Origin: an uncultured Ruminococcus sp.
Lineage (GTDB): Bacteria > Bacillota > Clostridia > Oscillospirales > Acutalibacteraceae
Assembly (NCBI GenBank): GCA_902773325.1
Contig: CACYDW010000012.1
Location: 1 to 34,314 of the forward strand
Direction: 5' to 3'
Length of the DNA stretch: 34,314 bases
Of this stretch, positions 33,983-34,314 are shown one piece after another; positions within the stretch are counted from its first letter, which is position 1; the number at the start of each line of letters is the position of its first letter. A program made the translations under genes and the position numbers. The notes under the pieces are model-generated. The model did not search any database. It was not told where the DNA came from and saw only the letters and a program-made list of their open reading frames with translations.

Positions 33983-34314
33983 ATGAAAGAGCTTATAAAC
34001 AGACCGCAATATATAGATCAGCTTATACAGAACAAGGATGTTGATCTTGTAAAAATCGTAACAGGAATAAGACGCTGCGGAAAATCGTCTATACTTGATC
34101 TGTATCATCAGTATCTTTCCGAAAACGGAGTAGATGAATCGCATATCATCCACATGAATTTAGAATCGCTCCGTTTTCGTGATATAACCGACCATATAAA
34201 GTTCTATGATTATGTTGCAGAACAAATTCAGCCGGACAGCAAAACATACCTTATCTTTGACGAGCTGCAGAATGTCCCGGACTGGGAAAAGGCAATCGAA
34301 TCATTCCGACTGGA
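33983..34314 (+). CDS. DUF4143-type AAA+ ATPase, N-terminal part (runs off the window)
   Basis: The first 110 residues are seen: MKELINRPQYIDQLIQN, then the P-loop GIRRCGKSS (about 28-36) and the Walker B region YLIFDELQNV (about 91-100). This fits the AAA_14/DUF4143 ATPases common in gut bacteria, whose function is poorly known; many copies occur per genome, some near mobile elements. GGAGG lies before the ATG. The C-terminal DUF4143 region, if present, is beyond the window. Confidence 0.85.
   Translation, partial: MKELINRPQYIDQLIQNKDVDLVKIVTGIRRCGKSSILDLYHQYLSENGVDESHIIHMNLESLRFRDITDHIKFYDYVAEQIQPDSKTYLIFDELQNVPDWEKAIESFRL

Noticed and set aside
1..34314. CRISPR array or rRNA operon
   Set aside because: No regularly spaced direct repeats with unique spacers and no rRNA-like sequence were seen on either strand.

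Overview
The window looks like a chromosomal segment of a gut or rumen Gram-positive anaerobe of the Clostridia, most likely Ruminococcus or a close relative (Oscillospiraceae). The reasons are strong AGGAGG-type ribosome binding sites, sigma-A-like promoters, the Firmicute neighbourhoods ymdB-spoVS and fakA-recG, a TSCPD protein, CBM26-like starch-binding modules, and GC-rich palindromic intergenic repeats. This is inference from gene content; no 16S or other marker gene is present.

Layout. Positions 1-800 hold a decayed element remnant: a doubly frameshifted gene with an HExxH domain, coupled by ATGA to a 57-aa ORF and closed by a terminator. At 876-1628 a promoter drives a 57-aa Cys-motif membrane protein and an ArsR-type metalloregulator, ending in a strong hairpin. 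At 1815-4992 a promoter drives a TSCPD protein and a 924-aa ABC ATPase/FtsX exporter (minus strand). At 5214-6306 are a 60-aa membrane protein and a P-loop kinase (minus). At 6700-11964 are ybaK and then the MoxR / DUF58 / transglutaminase cluster (plus). At 11967-12289 are GC-rich palindromes, an AT-rich low-complexity tract and a bidirectional terminator. At 12300-14862 a two-component operon (50-aa membrane peptide, OmpR regulator, histidine kinase; minus) sits between two ~124-bp inverted repeats. At 14880-18937 is a repeat cluster and a 1283-aa HD-GYP protein with degenerate REC, GGDEF and EAL-like modules. At 19244-24513 are ymdB, spoVS, fakA and recG (plus). At 24544-32756 is a three-gene pseudopilin operon (minus). 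At 32921-33537 is a low-molecular-weight tyrosine phosphatase (plus). The right edge carries a decayed transposase and the start of an AAA+ ATPase.

The most notable system is the pseudopilin operon. Two ordinary Glu+5 minor pilins of PilV/PilW type precede a 2231-aa protein. It has a prepilin N-terminus lacking Glu+5, as PilX/GspK tip subunits do, followed by FIVAR-like helical regions and at least two, probably three, CBM26-like starch-binding modules. The natural reading is a giant starch-binding tip adhesin of a type IV pilus; no assembly ATPase, platform protein or peptidase lies in the window. The second is the two-component cassette between inverted repeats. The third is the large, mostly degenerate second-messenger protein, in which only HD-GYP keeps its catalytic residues. 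I saw no rRNA, intact tRNA, CRISPR array or recognisable riboswitch.
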